Assembly: GCA_963745775.1 (NCBI GenBank)
Contig: CAVUYY010000013.1
Location: 62,001 to 126,000, forward strand
Reading direction: 5' to 3'
Length of the DNA: 64,000 nucleotides
Origin: Gaiellasilicea sp963745775
Lineage (GTDB): Bacteria; Actinomycetota; Thermoleophilia; Gaiellales; Gaiellaceae
A program made the position numbers and the translations under genes. Positions 1-9,587 of this stretch are shown piece after piece. Below the pieces are notes generated by a model, which saw nothing but the letters and a program-made list of their open reading frames with translations, ran no database searches and was not told where the DNA came from. Each line of letters begins with the position of its first letter. Within the stretch, counting starts at the first letter, position 1.

Positions 1-416
1 CGACCGGGCGCTCGCCCGCCAGCTTCCGGATCTCCTCGAGCAGATCACGGCGGCGCCAGCCGGACTTCGACTCGGGATGGGTGGAGACGATCAGCTCGTC
101 GGGATCGTCGAGCGCGATCGTGTCCCGCGACGGCCGTGAGCGGGTCGTTGTCGACGACGTTTCCGAGGGCCGGAATCCCCGCCTCGCGCAGCTTCGCAAG
201 CGTCCGGTCGAGCCGCCGTCCCGCCGCCGCTCGCCTCGTGTCCTCGTAGACGACATAGCCCTCGCTCGGCGCGCTCACGGGGGCGATCACGCTCACGAGA
301 ACCTCGGTTTCGCCGGCTCGAGCGCGGATCGCGTCGATCAGCTCGTCGCCCGTCAGCGTCTCGTTCGCGACGACGAGGAGCTTGCGCGGCTGAGCACCCA
401 CCGGCTCGACGCTCAA
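1..416 (-). CDS. Universal stress protein-like, C-terminus off the window
   Basis: Partial gene. The visible protein starts with a beta-strand (KLLVVANETLTGDELIDAI) and continues through GNVVDNDPLTAVA to an ELIVSTHPESKSGW stretch, the pattern of actinobacterial UspA-like nucleotide-binding proteins. The start is TTG at 416, with a GAGGAG ribosome site just upstream. Its TTGA overlaps the ctaD stop, so translation is probably coupled to the oxidase genes. Near 124-128 the frame shifts by one base: VVDNDPLTAVA is in one frame and DTIALDDPDELIVSTHPE in another. Deleting one G restores a normal Usp sequence. The gene runs off the left edge, so its end is unknown. The family is fairly sure; its ligand cannot be told. 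Confidence 0.6.
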
Positions 417-2354
417 CGTCTGACCTCCTCGTGCACCTCGGCATGCCCTCCGCCCAGCACGGCGTGCCGCGCTCCCGGGACGCCGTACTCGTACGGCCCA
501 GCGACGACCTGCGGGATCTCGTCGAAGTTGAAGACCGGCGGCGGCGAGCTGACCTGCCACTCGAGTGTCATCGCTCGCCACGGGTTGCCGGGCGCGATCG
601 GACCGCGATGCCAGCTCTGGATGATGTTGTAGAAGAAGATGATCGTCGAGGCGCCGAGCAGGAACGAGAACAGCGAGATCACCATGTTCCAGTTCCCGAA
701 CTGCTCCGCGTAGTCGGAGACGCGCCGCGGCATCCCCTGCAGCCCGACCCAATGCATGGGGAAGAAGGTGCCGTTGAAGCCGATGAAGGTGAGCCAGAAG
801 TGGAGTTTGCCGAGCCGCTCGTCGTACATCCGGCCGGTCATCTTCGGGAACCAGTAGTAGACGCCCGCGAAGATCGTGAAGACCGAGCCGCCGAAGAGGA
901 CGTAGTGGATGTGCGCGACGATGAAGTAGGTGTCCGAGGCGGCGATGTCGATCGGCACCGAGGCGAGGAAGATCCCCGAGAGGCCGCCGAGCACGAACAT
1001 CGACAGGAACCCGAGCGCGAAGAGCATCGGCGTGCGCAGGTGGATTCGTCCCTCCCACATCGTCGCGAGCCAGGAGAAGATCTTGATCCCGGTCGGGACG
1101 GCGATGATCATCGAGGTCACCATCATCGGCACCCGCAGCCACGGCGCCATCCCGGCCACGAACATGTGGTGCGCCCACACGGAGAAGCCGAGCACGAGGA
1201 TCCCCATCAGCGAGAGCGCCATCAGCCGGTAGCCGAAGATCGGCTTCCGCGAGAAGACGGCGATCACCTCGGAGATGATCCCGAAGCCGGGCAGCATCAT
1301 GATGTAGACGGCGGGGTGCGAGTAGAACCAGAAGATGTGCTGGTAGCCCAGCGCGTAGCCACCCTCGTCGACCCGGAAGAAGTTCGTGTGCATGATCCGG
1401 TCGAACATCACGAAGAACTGCGAGCCGGCGATGAACGGCGTCGCGATCACGACGAGCAGTGAGGTCGTGAAGTTCGCCCAGACGAGGAGCGGCATCCGCC
1501 AGAAGGTCATCCCCGGCGCGCGCATCGTGATGATCGTGACCAGGAAGTTGAGCGCGGTCATGATCGAGCTCGCGCCGGCCCACTGGACGCCCATGTTGAA
1601 GAAGACCTGGCCGAGCGGCTGGTCGGAGGCCAGCGGCGCGTAGCTCGTCCAGCCCGTCGCGAAGGCGCCGCCGGGGACGAGGAACGCGGCGAGGAACATC
1701 AGTCCCGCGATCGGAAGCAGCCAGAACGAGAGCGCGTTCAGGCGGGGGAAGGCCATGTCCGGGGCGCCGAGCATCAGCGGCACGGCGAAGTTCGCGAGCC
1801 CGGCGAAGGCGGGGATGATGAAGAGGAAGATCATCAGCGCCGCGTGCTCGGAGATCAGCCCGTTGAAGGTCTGCGTGTCGACGAACTGGAGGTCGGGCTT
1901 CGCGAGCTCGGCGCGGAACACCATCGCCATCAGCCCGCCGATCACGAAGAAGAAGAACGTCGTCACGAGGTACTGGACGCCGATCACCTTGTGGTCGGTG
2001 TTGACGCGGAAGTAGTCCTGCCAGCGCGTGGCGCCGTGGCTCGAGTGGTCCTCTGGCCGAGTGGGACGGCCGGAGACGTAGTACGCCCAGTAGTCGAACG
2101 CGCCGATTCCGGTGAGGAAGCCGAGAGGCGCCAGCGTCAGGGAGGCGACGACGGTGATGATCGTCCAGTCGACGATCGGCTCGTAGTGGGCGAGCCAGCG
2201 GAAGAAGACGACGAGCCCGAACCCGAAGGCCCAGAAGAGCGGGGTCGTCCACGCGGCGCGGAGATAGCCCGGCGCGCGCAGGCGGGCGAGGCCCTGCGGC
2301 GGCGGCGAGGCTCGGCGCGTGGTGCTCCGGCGGGCTGTGGACGATCTCGGTCAC
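413..2354 (-). CDS. ctaD: Cytochrome c oxidase subunit I (heme-copper oxidase)
   Basis: Catalytic subunit of the aa3/caa3 oxidase; it reduces O2 at the heme a3-CuB centre in the membrane and pumps protons. Visible ligands are the heme a histidine in EHAALMIF, the CuB and Tyr cross-link motif SHPAVYIMMLP, the CuB pair in WAHHMFVAG, and the heme a3 histidines in HIHYVLFGG. About twelve hydrophobic segments follow one another. The N-terminus reads VTEIVHSPPEHHAPS from GTG 2354, then needs a one-base shift near 2290-2310 (a GCC/CCG-rich run) to enter LRAPGYLRAAWTTPLFW and the long main frame, whose first in-frame ATG is only at 1987. It lies 19 bp after ctaC. No subunit III gene is in the window. 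Confidence 0.93.
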
Positions 2355-2373
2355 GCTGGTTGCGTCTCCATCC

Positions 2374-3360
2374 CTATTCGGCCTTGGGGTCGGCCAGATA
2401 CTGCACGAGCGCGTCGAGCTGCTCGTCGGACAGCGACGAGCCGTACGTCGTCGGCATCACGCCGTCCTGGTAGCCCGGCGCGAGAGTCGCGCTCGGATCG
2501 ACGATCGAGGCGCGGATCGACGCCGCGTCCCCCTCGAGCTCGTCGAGCGAAGGCCCGACCGCGGCGTCCGTGCCGGCGGGCCCGAAGGCGTGACAGCCGC
2601 CACAACCTGCCGCGGCGAACACCGCTTCGCCGTCCTCGGCACCGCCGGGCGCGCTCCCGCCGCCGGCCGCGCTCTCGAGGAACGCCTCGTACGCCGCCCG
2701 GTTCACCACCTGCACGCGCGCTCGCATCGTCGCGTGCCCGAGCCCGCAGAGCTCGGTGCAGACGACCGAGTAGTTGCCGATCCGGGTCGGCGTGATCGTG
2801 AGCGTCGTCTCGATCCCCGGGACCGCGTCCGACTTCTGGCCGAACTCGGGCACCCAGAACGAGTGGATCACGTCCAGCGAGCGCAGGGTCAGCTTGACAC
2901 CCTGGTTGACGGGAAGCACGAGCCTTCCCGACGTCGTCTCGTCCGGATACTCGAACTTCCAGGCGAACTGCTGCGCGGTGACCGCGATCCGGAGCGGGTT
3001 CTCGCCGACGTCGTCGTTCTTCGCGAGCACGACGGCACTGACGACGGAGATCGCCGTCACGAGCACCGCCGGGATCGCGGTCCAGACGATCTCGAGCCCC
3101 GTGTGGCCGTGGATCGGCGGGCCGTCGCGCTCGTCGTCGTCGGCGGCCCTGAACTTGAGCACCGAGTACGCGATCGCCGCCGCGACGATCGCGAAGATCG
3201 CGATGCAGATCACGGTCGTGAACCAGAAGGTGAACTCGATCCGGTCCATCTCCTCCGAGGCGGAGGTGGGCAGCCAGGGAACGAGAACGGCGACGAGAGA
3301 CGCCAGCGTGCCCGCAATGACGCCGTAGATCGTGATGCGGACGATCGAGCCCCTGCGCAC
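2374..3360 (-). CDS. ctaC: Cytochrome c oxidase subunit II with fused cytochrome c domain
   Basis: Electron-entry subunit. Of 328 residues, the N-terminal part holds two membrane segments (about 8-28 and 45-68), followed by a cupredoxin domain with the CuA motif CTELCGLGHATM (C-x3-C-x3-H-x2-M). After a Gly/Ala linker comes a C-terminal mono-heme cytochrome c with the heme site CGGCH and a probable Met ligand in GVMPTTYG. Fusion of cytochrome c to subunit II defines caa3-type oxidases, so an external soluble cytochrome may be unnecessary. Lipobox not seen. First gene of the ctaC-ctaD-usp run; the promoter should lie in 3361-3475. Confidence 0.94.
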   Translation of the reverse strand: MRRGSIVRITIYGVIAGTLASLVAVLVPWLPTSASEEMDRIEFTFWFTTVICIAIFAIVAAAIAYSVLKFRAADDDERDGPPIHGHTGLEIVWTAIPAVLVTAISVVSAVVLAKNDDVGENPLRIAVTAQQFAWKFEYPDETTSGRLVLPVNQGVKLTLRSLDVIHSFWVPEFGQKSDAVPGIETTLTITPTRIGNYSVVCTELCGLGHATMRARVQVVNRAAYEAFLESAAGGGSAPGGAEDGEAVFAAAGCGGCHAFGPAGTDAAVGPSLDELEGDAASIRASIVDPSATLAPGYQDGVMPTTYGSSLSDEQLDALVQYLADPKAE

Positions 3361-3475
3361 CGCGGCGAGCCTACACGACGCCGTATCCGCGACCGGCCGT
3401 CATCCGTTCGATAGACGTCCCTGATCTCGACACACCTGACCGGGGCATACCCCGCAGATACCAAGGAGGACGACC

Positions 3476-3700
3476 GTGGGCGTTGGAGTGAGCATTCTGT
3501 TGATTGCAGCCGGAGCCATCCTGACCTGGGCGGTGAACGCCACGGTCTCCGGACTCGAGATCCAGACGATCGGCGTGATCCTCCTGATCGTCGGGATCGT
3601 CGGGCTCGTGCTGTCTCTGATCTTCTGGTCCTCGTGGGGCGGCTTCGCCAACGGCGGAACGCGCCGGCGGACGACCTACGTGGACGACGGCCCCGTCTGA
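3476..3700 (+). CDS. Small two-helix membrane protein, DUF6458-like
   Basis: A 74-residue protein with two hydrophobic helices (about 4-23 and 32-54), the second ending in LSLIFWSSWGG, then a short basic tail RRRTTYVDDG. This matches the DUF6458 family, common in actinobacteria and of unknown function. The start is GTG 3476, preceded by a strong AAGGAGG site. It is divergent from ctaC and monocistronic, followed directly by a hairpin at 3725-3750. No function is assigned. Confidence 0.75.
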   Translation: MGVGVSILLIAAGAILTWAVNATVSGLEIQTIGVILLIVGIVGLVLSLIFWSSWGGFANGGTRRRTTYVDDGPV

Positions 3701-3724
3701 GCCAGAGGAGCTCAGCGGCTTGAC

Positions 3725-3750
3725 GAGAGGCGGCCCGAGGGCCGCCTCTC
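3725..3750. terminator. GC-rich hairpin between convergent genes
   Basis: Perfect 11-bp inverted repeat GAGAGGCGGCC / GGCCGCCTCTC around a 4-nt CGAG loop. It sits between the small membrane protein gene (ending 3700) and the convergent histidine kinase (ending 3777), so it could stop transcription both ways. No U-tract follows, as is usual in high-GC actinobacteria. Confidence 0.6.
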
Positions 3751-3776
3751 CTCGTTCTGACGGCTTCAGACCCGGC

Positions 3777-6700
3777 TCACGCGGCCAGCGGAAGCTCGAA
3801 GGCGAACGTGGAGCCGCGGCCCGCCTCGGACTCGACCCACAACCGACCGTCCATCCGGCGGACGATCTCCCGGCAGATGTACAGGCCGAGCCCCGTACCG
3901 CCGACGCCCCGGGTCAGGTTCGGGTCGACCCGGTAGAACTTCTCGAAGATCCGTCCGTGCTCGCTTGCCGGGATCCCGAGCCCCTCGTCCACCACCGAGA
4001 TCCGGAGGCGTTCTCCGGCAGTCGCCAGAACGACGGAAACCCGCCCGCCGTCAGGCGAGTACTTGATCGCGTTCTCGACGAGGTTGACGAGGACCTGGCG
4101 AACCCGCTCGGCGTCGGCCGAGATCGCCGGGACGCCGTCCGGGATCTCGCTCGAGAGCTCGATCCCAGGCGGCAGGTGCGCCTTCGCGGCCGCGAGCACC
4201 GCGCCCACGAGCTCGGCGGGATCCGTGCGCTCGATCGAGACGTCCACCAGATCGGAGTCCAGCCGGCTCGCGAGCAGGATGTCGTTGACGATCCTCGCCA
4301 GGCGCTCGGACTCGCCGGCGACGACGCTCATCATCCCGTCGCGCTGCTCGGGTGAGAGCGGCACGTCTTCCCGCTTGAGCGTCATCGCAGCGCCGTAGAT
4401 GGCAGCAAGCGGCGTGCGAAGCTCGTGGGAGACGGTCGAGACGAAGTCGCTCTTCAGACGCTCGATCGCCCGCTCCTCGGTCAGGTCGCGGAACGCGTAG
4501 ACGATCCCTTCGCCGAAGGCAACCCCGGAGATGGACAGCCAGACCTCCCGTCCGTCCAGCTCGAGCGGCAGCGTCTCGGCGCGAACGACGCCGCCGTGCC
4601 GCCGCTCGGCAACGGGCGCCAGCCGCTCGACGTCCGCCCAGGCCGGGATCGCGTCGACGAGCCGACGCGCGAGCACGTCCGCCTCGCGCAGCCCCGTGAT
4701 GGCCTCTGCGGCCGGGTTCCAGAGCCTGACCACGCCCTCCGAGTCGAGGAGGAAGACCCCGTCGCCGACGAACTCGAGCGCGCGCGACGCCTCCGCCCGC
4801 CGCTCCAGCTCGATCTCGGCCTGCTTCGCGGCCGTCACGTCGCGGAACGACCAGAGCCAGCCGTAGTAATGCCCGTCGGGCCCGCGCACCGCCGCTCCGT
4901 ACCGATCGAAGACGCGGCCGTCCTTCAGGAGGATCTCCTCTCGCCCGACCTCCTCGGGGTGCGCGTAGAGGTACTGGACGCGGGCGATGAACGCCTCCGG
5001 ATCATCCACCTTCTGCATCGCCGCGGCGAGTGCGGCCCCGTCGTCCTCCGCGGCGACGAGCTCCTCGGAGAAGCCCCAGAGCTCGGCGAAGCGGGCGTTG
5101 TAGGAGAGCATCCGCCCATCCGGCGAGACCAGCAGAAGGCCGTCGAGCGACGCTTCCTGCTGCGCTTCGAGAACTGTCGTCCGGAACGAGACTTCGCGGA
5201 AGAGCCGCGCGTTGTCGACGGCCACGGCGGCACGGCCGGCCAGTTCGACCGCAAGTGCAAGATCATCCTCCGAATACCGTCCCGGCTCGCGCGAGCCGAT
5301 CGCGAGAACACCGAGGGACTCGCCGCGGGCGACGAGCGGCACGAGCATCAGCGAGCTCGAGCCGATCCGATCCAGGAGCTTCCGATCGGCTCCGAGCCTC
5401 GCGAGCTGGTCGTAGAACTCGGCCGAGACGTTCGAGATGAGCATGGGCTCGGCGCGCTCGAAGACTGCGACGACGGCGGCGGGCGAGTCGGGGCGAACCG
5501 CGTAGGAAGGCGGCAGCGCCTCGAGGAGCGGTTGGAGCTCCGGATCGGCATGAGCGCAGGCGACACGTTCCAGCGAACGACCCGCGGCCAGGAAGATGCT
5601 GATCGAGTCTGCCAGCCGCGGGACGACGACCTGGGCGATCCGCGCAAAGACGGCGTCGGCGTCGAGCGAGGAGGCGAACAGCTCTCCCGCCTCGGCGAGC
5701 ACGCGCAAGCGCTCGTCGGCCTTCCGCTGGCGGGTGACGTCCATGATCACGGCACCGACGCCGGTGATCCCACCGTCCTCCGCGCGCACCGGGTAGTAGC
5801 TCGAAAGCCAGTGCCGCCGGTCGCCCGACCTGAGGCCGGCCTCGTCCGTCGACTCGTTGTGGACGACGGGCTCGCCGGTCTCGAGCACCTGCCGATACAG
5901 CGGCTCGAGCGTGGGCGCGAGCTCGGGCTTGACGTCGGCGAGCGACTTGCCGGCGTGCTCCGTCGCGGGCAGGTCGTTGATCTCGGCAAGCGCTTCGTTG
6001 ACTCGGACGAAGCGAAGCTCGCGGTCCCAGAAGCCGATCCCGACCGGAGCGGAGATCAGGAGCGTGTCGAGCTGCGCGTACGACGACTGGACCGCCGTGT
6101 AGAGCGTCGCATTCTCGATGCCGAGTGCGATCCGGCTGGCGACCTCTGCCGCGAAGAGCGCGTCGTCGGCCGTGTAACGCCGTCCCGATTCTCCCGTGCC
6201 GAGCGAAAGCGTCCCGAGCGTGCGGCCGCGAACGATCAGCGGGACGACGACGTACGAGCATGGCTCGAGGAGGCGATAGAGATCGAGGTGGCGCTCGTCG
6301 AGAGCCGCGGCGCTCAGCACCGCTTCGTCGGCGTCCTCGATCAGGAGAGGCGCGCCTCCCGCGAGCACCTGCGAGGCCGGGTGCTGCGGATTGCCGTCGG
6401 GTGGATACAGCCGCCGGATCGTGCGCAGCAACGTCTCCTTCTCCGGATCCGTGTGCTTGAGAACCGCCTGGCGAAGCGGCTGTCCTTCCTCGACGAGGTC
6501 GATGATGCAGTAGTCGGCGACCGACGGGACGATCACCTCGCCGAGCCGCGTCAGCGTCAGCTCGAGATCCAGCGTCGAGGCGAGGACCGCGCTCGCGCCC
6601 TCGAGGAACCGCACCCGCTCGCCGGCGCGTCGCTGCTCCGTGACGTCGTGGAATGTGTTGATCGCAAGCGTGACCTCGCCCGCCTCGTCGCGCACGGGTG

Positions 6701-7076
6701 TCGCCCGCACGACCGACCAGCGCTCCTCCCCCGTCTCGTGCAGGCGGTAGCAGAGGGTTCGTTCCTGGGACCGCCCCGTGCGCAGGGCGACTCGCCCGGG
6801 TAGCTCATCGAGCCGCAGGGGACGCCGCTCCTCGTCCAGGAGCTCGAAGCGGGCGAGCAGCTCATCCAACGGAAGCACCAGCAGCTCTTCGGCCGAATCC
6901 ACACCGACGAGCTGGGCGGCCGCATCGTTGGCATAGACGAGCCGTCCGGTCACGTCCTGCGCGGTAATGCCGTCTGCGATCGCTCCGACGATCGCCTCGA
7001 GCCGCCGCAACTCCTCTGCGGCGCCGCGCGGGACGGCCTGCTGGGCCGAACGCTCCTCGCCTCGCCGAACGGACAC
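3777..7076 (-). CDS. Multi-PAS/GAF sensor histidine kinase
   Basis: Large cytoplasmic sensor kinase of about 1,100 residues with no clear membrane segment. Rough domain order: PAS (25-140), GAF (150-305), PAS (325-445), GAF (450-620), PAS (625-745), PAS (750-865), HisKA with the phospho-acceptor motif SHELRTPLAAIYG, and a C-terminal HATPase with N box NLVENAIKYSP, G1 DEGLGIP, F box and G2 GGTGLGLYI. The signals sensed (redox, small ligands, light) cannot be told. The open frame extends to GTG 7133, but GTG 7076 has a better site (GGGGGTCGAAGG upstream) and is preferred. No response regulator gene lies next to it. Confidence 0.92.
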   Translation of the reverse strand: MSVRRGEERSAQQAVPRGAAEELRRLEAIVGAIADGITAQDVTGRLVYANDAAAQLVGVDSAEELLVLPLDELLARFELLDEERRPLRLDELPGRVALRTGRSQERTLCYRLHETGEERWSVVRATPVRDEAGEVTLAINTFHDVTEQRRAGERVRFLEGASAVLASTLDLELTLTRLGEVIVPSVADYCIIDLVEEGQPLRQAVLKHTDPEKETLLRTIRRLYPPDGNPQHPASQVLAGGAPLLIEDADEAVLSAAALDERHLDLYRLLEPCSYVVVPLIVRGRTLGTLSLGTGESGRRYTADDALFAAEVASRIALGIENATLYTAVQSSYAQLDTLLISAPVGIGFWDRELRFVRVNEALAEINDLPATEHAGKSLADVKPELAPTLEPLYRQVLETGEPVVHNESTDEAGLRSGDRRHWLSSYYPVRAEDGGITGVGAVIMDVTRQRKADERLRVLAEAGELFASSLDADAVFARIAQVVVPRLADSISIFLAAGRSLERVACAHADPELQPLLEALPPSYAVRPDSPAAVVAVFERAEPMLISNVSAEFYDQLARLGADRKLLDRIGSSSLMLVPLVARGESLGVLAIGSREPGRYSEDDLALAVELAGRAAVAVDNARLFREVSFRTTVLEAQQEASLDGLLLVSPDGRMLSYNARFAELWGFSEELVAAEDDGAALAAAMQKVDDPEAFIARVQYLYAHPEEVGREEILLKDGRVFDRYGAAVRGPDGHYYGWLWSFRDVTAAKQAEIELERRAEASRALEFVGDGVFLLDSEGVVRLWNPAAEAITGLREADVLARRLVDAIPAWADVERLAPVAERRHGGVVRAETLPLELDGREVWLSISGVAFGEGIVYAFRDLTEERAIERLKSDFVSTVSHELRTPLAAIYGAAMTLKREDVPLSPEQRDGMMSVVAGESERLARIVNDILLASRLDSDLVDVSIERTDPAELVGAVLAAAKAHLPPGIELSSEIPDGVPAISADAERVRQVLVNLVENAIKYSPDGGRVSVVLATAGERLRISVVDEGLGIPASEHGRIFEKFYRVDPNLTRGVGGTGLGLYICREIVRRMDGRLWVESEAGRGSTFAFELPLAA

Positions 7077-7176
7077 GATCCTTCGACCCCCTTGGGCGAC
7101 TCGCGCGATGTTATCGGCGTCCGCGGCCCGCACTTGTGGCGGCCGGCGCGACCAAGAGGCGCCGGAGTCCTGCTAG

Positions 7177-7249
7177 TGGGCCGTGAAGGGATCGAACCTT
7201 CGACCTTGGGATTAAGAGTCCCCTGCTCTACCAGCTGAGCTAACGGCCC
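7177..7249 (-). tRNA. tRNA-Lys (anticodon CTT)
   Basis: On the minus strand the 73-nt sequence begins GGGCCGTTAGCTCAGCTGG, with D-arm AGCTCAGCTGGTAGAGCA, anticodon loop CTCTTAA (anticodon CTT, reads AAG), T-arm GGTTCGATCC, and a 3' acceptor strand ACGGCCC plus discriminator A. The seven acceptor pairs match. No CCA is encoded. Confidence 0.96.
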
Positions 7250-7274
7250 GAACGGCTGACTAGTGTAGCCGCGC

Positions 7275-8322
7275 ATGAAGGTGCTCACCGTCGTCGGAAA
7301 CCGGCCTCAGTTCATCAAGGCGGCGCCGCTTTCGCTGGCCCTGCGGACGGCTGGAATCGAGGAGGTCTCGCTCCACACCGGGCAGCACTACGACCGGACG
7401 ATGTCGGCCGTGTTCTACGACGAGCTCGGGCTGCCCGAGCCGCTCTACTCGCTCGACCTCCGTTCCGCCGACACCGCGCTGATGCAGCCGGAGATCCTGG
7501 CCGTGCTCGAGCGCGAGCGACCCGACTGGGTGCTCGTCTTCGGCGACACGAACTCGACGCTCGCCGGAGCGCAGGCCGGAGTCGAGGCCGGGATTCGGGT
7601 CGCCCACGTCGAGGCGGGGCTCCGGAGCGGCGACCTGGCGATGCCGGAGGAGCGAAATCGAATCGAGGTCGACCGGATCTCGGCGCTGCTTCTGTGTCCC
7701 GACGAGGGATCGCGCGAGACGCTCGCGGCCGAAGGCGTGCCCGGCGAGGCGGCGGTCGTCGGCGACGTGATGGCCGACGCCGCTCGCCTCTTCGCGCCGC
7801 TCGCCAGGGAGCGGGTCTCGAGCGAGCGCGAGCCCGGCACCTACCTCGTCGCGACGGTGCACCGCGAGGCGAACGTCACCCAGCCACGTCTCGGACGGAT
7901 CGTGGAGGGCCTGAACAGGCTCGAGGAGCCGCTCGTCTTTCCCGTGCATCCGCGAACGCGCGCCGCGCTCGAGCGCGAGAGCCTCGAGCTAGGCCCGCAC
8001 GTCGAGGTAATCGATCCCGTCGGCTACCTCGAGCTCGTCGGCGCTCGCTTCGCAGGCCCGCGTGATCCTGACCGACTCCGGAGGGCTCCAGAAGGAGGCG
8101 TACTGGTACGGCATTCCGTGCGTGACGCTCCGTCCCTCGACCGAGTGGGTCGACACCGTCGCCACCGGCGCGAACGTGCTCGTGGACGACGATCCCGACC
8201 GGCTCACCGAAGCCGTGCGCAACGCCCGTCTGCCCGCCGGTCTACCCGCGCTCTACGGCGACGGCCACGCCTCGGAGAGGGTGGCAGAAGCGCTCCTGGG
8301 TAGGATCGGCGGCCGTGACTGA
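7275..8322 (+). CDS. wbpI: UDP-N-acetylglucosamine 2-epimerase family, WbpI-like
   Basis: Nonhydrolysing UDP-sugar 2-epimerase (GT-B fold). The N-terminus carries GNRPQFIKAAPLS. RPQFIK is the form typical of WbpI-type enzymes acting on UDP-GlcNAc(3NAc)A, whereas WecB usually has RPEAIK. Other motifs are HTGQHYD, GDTNSTLAGA, HVEAGLRSGD, MPEERNR, TVHREAN and LTDSGGLQKEAY. One frameshift lies near 8043: the frame ending at ELVG must drop one base to read LASQARVILTDSGG. With that mended it is about 349 residues. It overlaps wbpA by 8 nt and leads a four-gene set, which supports the diacetamido-uronic acid reading, though a WecB role cannot be excluded. Confidence 0.85.
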
Positions 8323-9587
8323 CGTCGCCATCGTCGGAGCCGGCTACGTCGGCGTCCCGCTCGCCCAGGTCTTCGCCGAGGCGGGGCGCTCCGTCCTCCT
8401 CCTCGACGTCGATGCCGAGCGGGTGGCGCATGCTGAACCGCGGCGAGAGCTACATCGAGGACGTCCCGGCGGAGACGATGAAACGGCTGGTGGAGGAGCA
8501 CGGGCTCCGCGCGTCGACCGACTTCGACGAGCTGCGCGAGTGCGACGCGATCCTGATCGCCCTCCCGACGCCGCTCTCGAAGCAGCGGGAGCCGGATCTC
8601 TCGATCGTCAAGGACGCCACCCGCGAGATCGGCAAGCGTCTCCGCAAGGGCCAGCTCGTGGTGCTCGAGTCGACCACCTATCCGGGAACGACGCGCGAGG
8701 AGGTGCTGCCGATCCTCGAGGAGGAGAGCGGACTCACGGCCGGCGAGGACTTCCACGTCGCCTTCTCGCCGGAGCGGATCGATCCGGGCCGCACGGACTA
8801 CACGACGAAGACGGTGCCGAAGGTCGTCGGCGGAATCGACGCAGCCTCGACCGAGGCGGCCGCGGCCTTGTACGGCAGCGCGATCGAGAACATCCATCGC
8901 GTCTCCACGCCCGAGGCCGCGGAGCTGACGAAGCTGCTCGAGAACATCTTTCGCTCGGTCAACATCGCGCTCGTGAACGAGCTCGCGATGCTCTGCGACC
9001 GGATGGGGATCGACGTCTGGGAGGTCGTGGACGCGGCTGCGACGAAGCCGTTCGGCTTCATGCGCTTCGATCCAGGGCCCGGGCTCGGCGGCCACTGCAT
9101 CCCGATCGACCCGTTCTACCTCACCTGGAAGGCGCGCGAGTTCGACTTCACGACGCGCTTCATCGAGCTGGCCGGCGAGGTCAACCAGAACATGCCCTAC
9201 TACTGCCGCTCGGTCGTCTCGCAGGCGCTGAACCACGGCGCGGGCACGTCGCTCGCGAGCTCGAAGGTGCTCGTGCTCGGCGTCGCCTACAAGGCCGACA
9301 TCGGCGACATGCGCGAGTCGCCGGCGCTGAAGCTGATCGAGCTGCTCCAGAACGCCGGCGCCGACGTCTCCTACCACGATCCGCACGTGCCCGAGGTCGA
9401 GGAGCACGGGCTCTCGCTCCGCTCCGTCGCTCTCGAGCCCGGCGCCTACGACGCCGTCGTGATCGTGACCGCGCACTCCGCGATCGACTACGAGCAGCTC
9501 GTCGCCGACGCCAAGCTCGTGATCGACTTTCGCAACGCCACCGGCCGAAACGGCGTGGCGAGCAGCGACAAGATCTGGAAGCTCTGA
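8315..9587 (+). CDS. wbpA: UDP-N-acetylglucosamine 6-dehydrogenase (nucleotide sugar dehydrogenase)
   Basis: NAD-dependent two-step oxidation of UDP-GlcNAc C6 to the uronic acid. GTG 8315 starts VTDVAIVGAGYVGVPLAQVF, a Rossmann GxGxxG. The substrate-domain hallmarks are ESTTYPGTT, FSPERIDPG, ELTKLLEN, the catalytic-Cys segment GPGLGGHCIPIDP, and the C-terminal KVLVLGVAYKADIGDMRESP. A one-base insertion near 8430 separates the first 38 or so residues from the rest: VAHAEPRR must become MLNRGESYIEDV. The stop overlaps the next start (TGATG). The family is certain; UDP-GlcNAc rather than UDP-ManNAc as substrate is inferred from the neighbours. Confidence 0.9.

Noticed and set aside
45..2354. 769-codon frame taken as one protein
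   Set aside because: Only its first 28 and last 100 or so residues look real; the middle is an off-frame reading of ctaD. It arises from frameshifts near 2300 and 124.
4425..6803. Long plus-strand open frame opposite the histidine kinase
   Set aside because: It is a shadow of the kinase in high-GC codon bias: Arg/Asp-rich, no recognisable motif, while the opposite strand has complete PAS, GAF, HisKA and HATPase motifs.
7177..7274. tRNA gene as a phage or element attachment site
   Set aside because: No integrase, no copy of the tRNA 3' end nearby, and ordinary genes on both sides.
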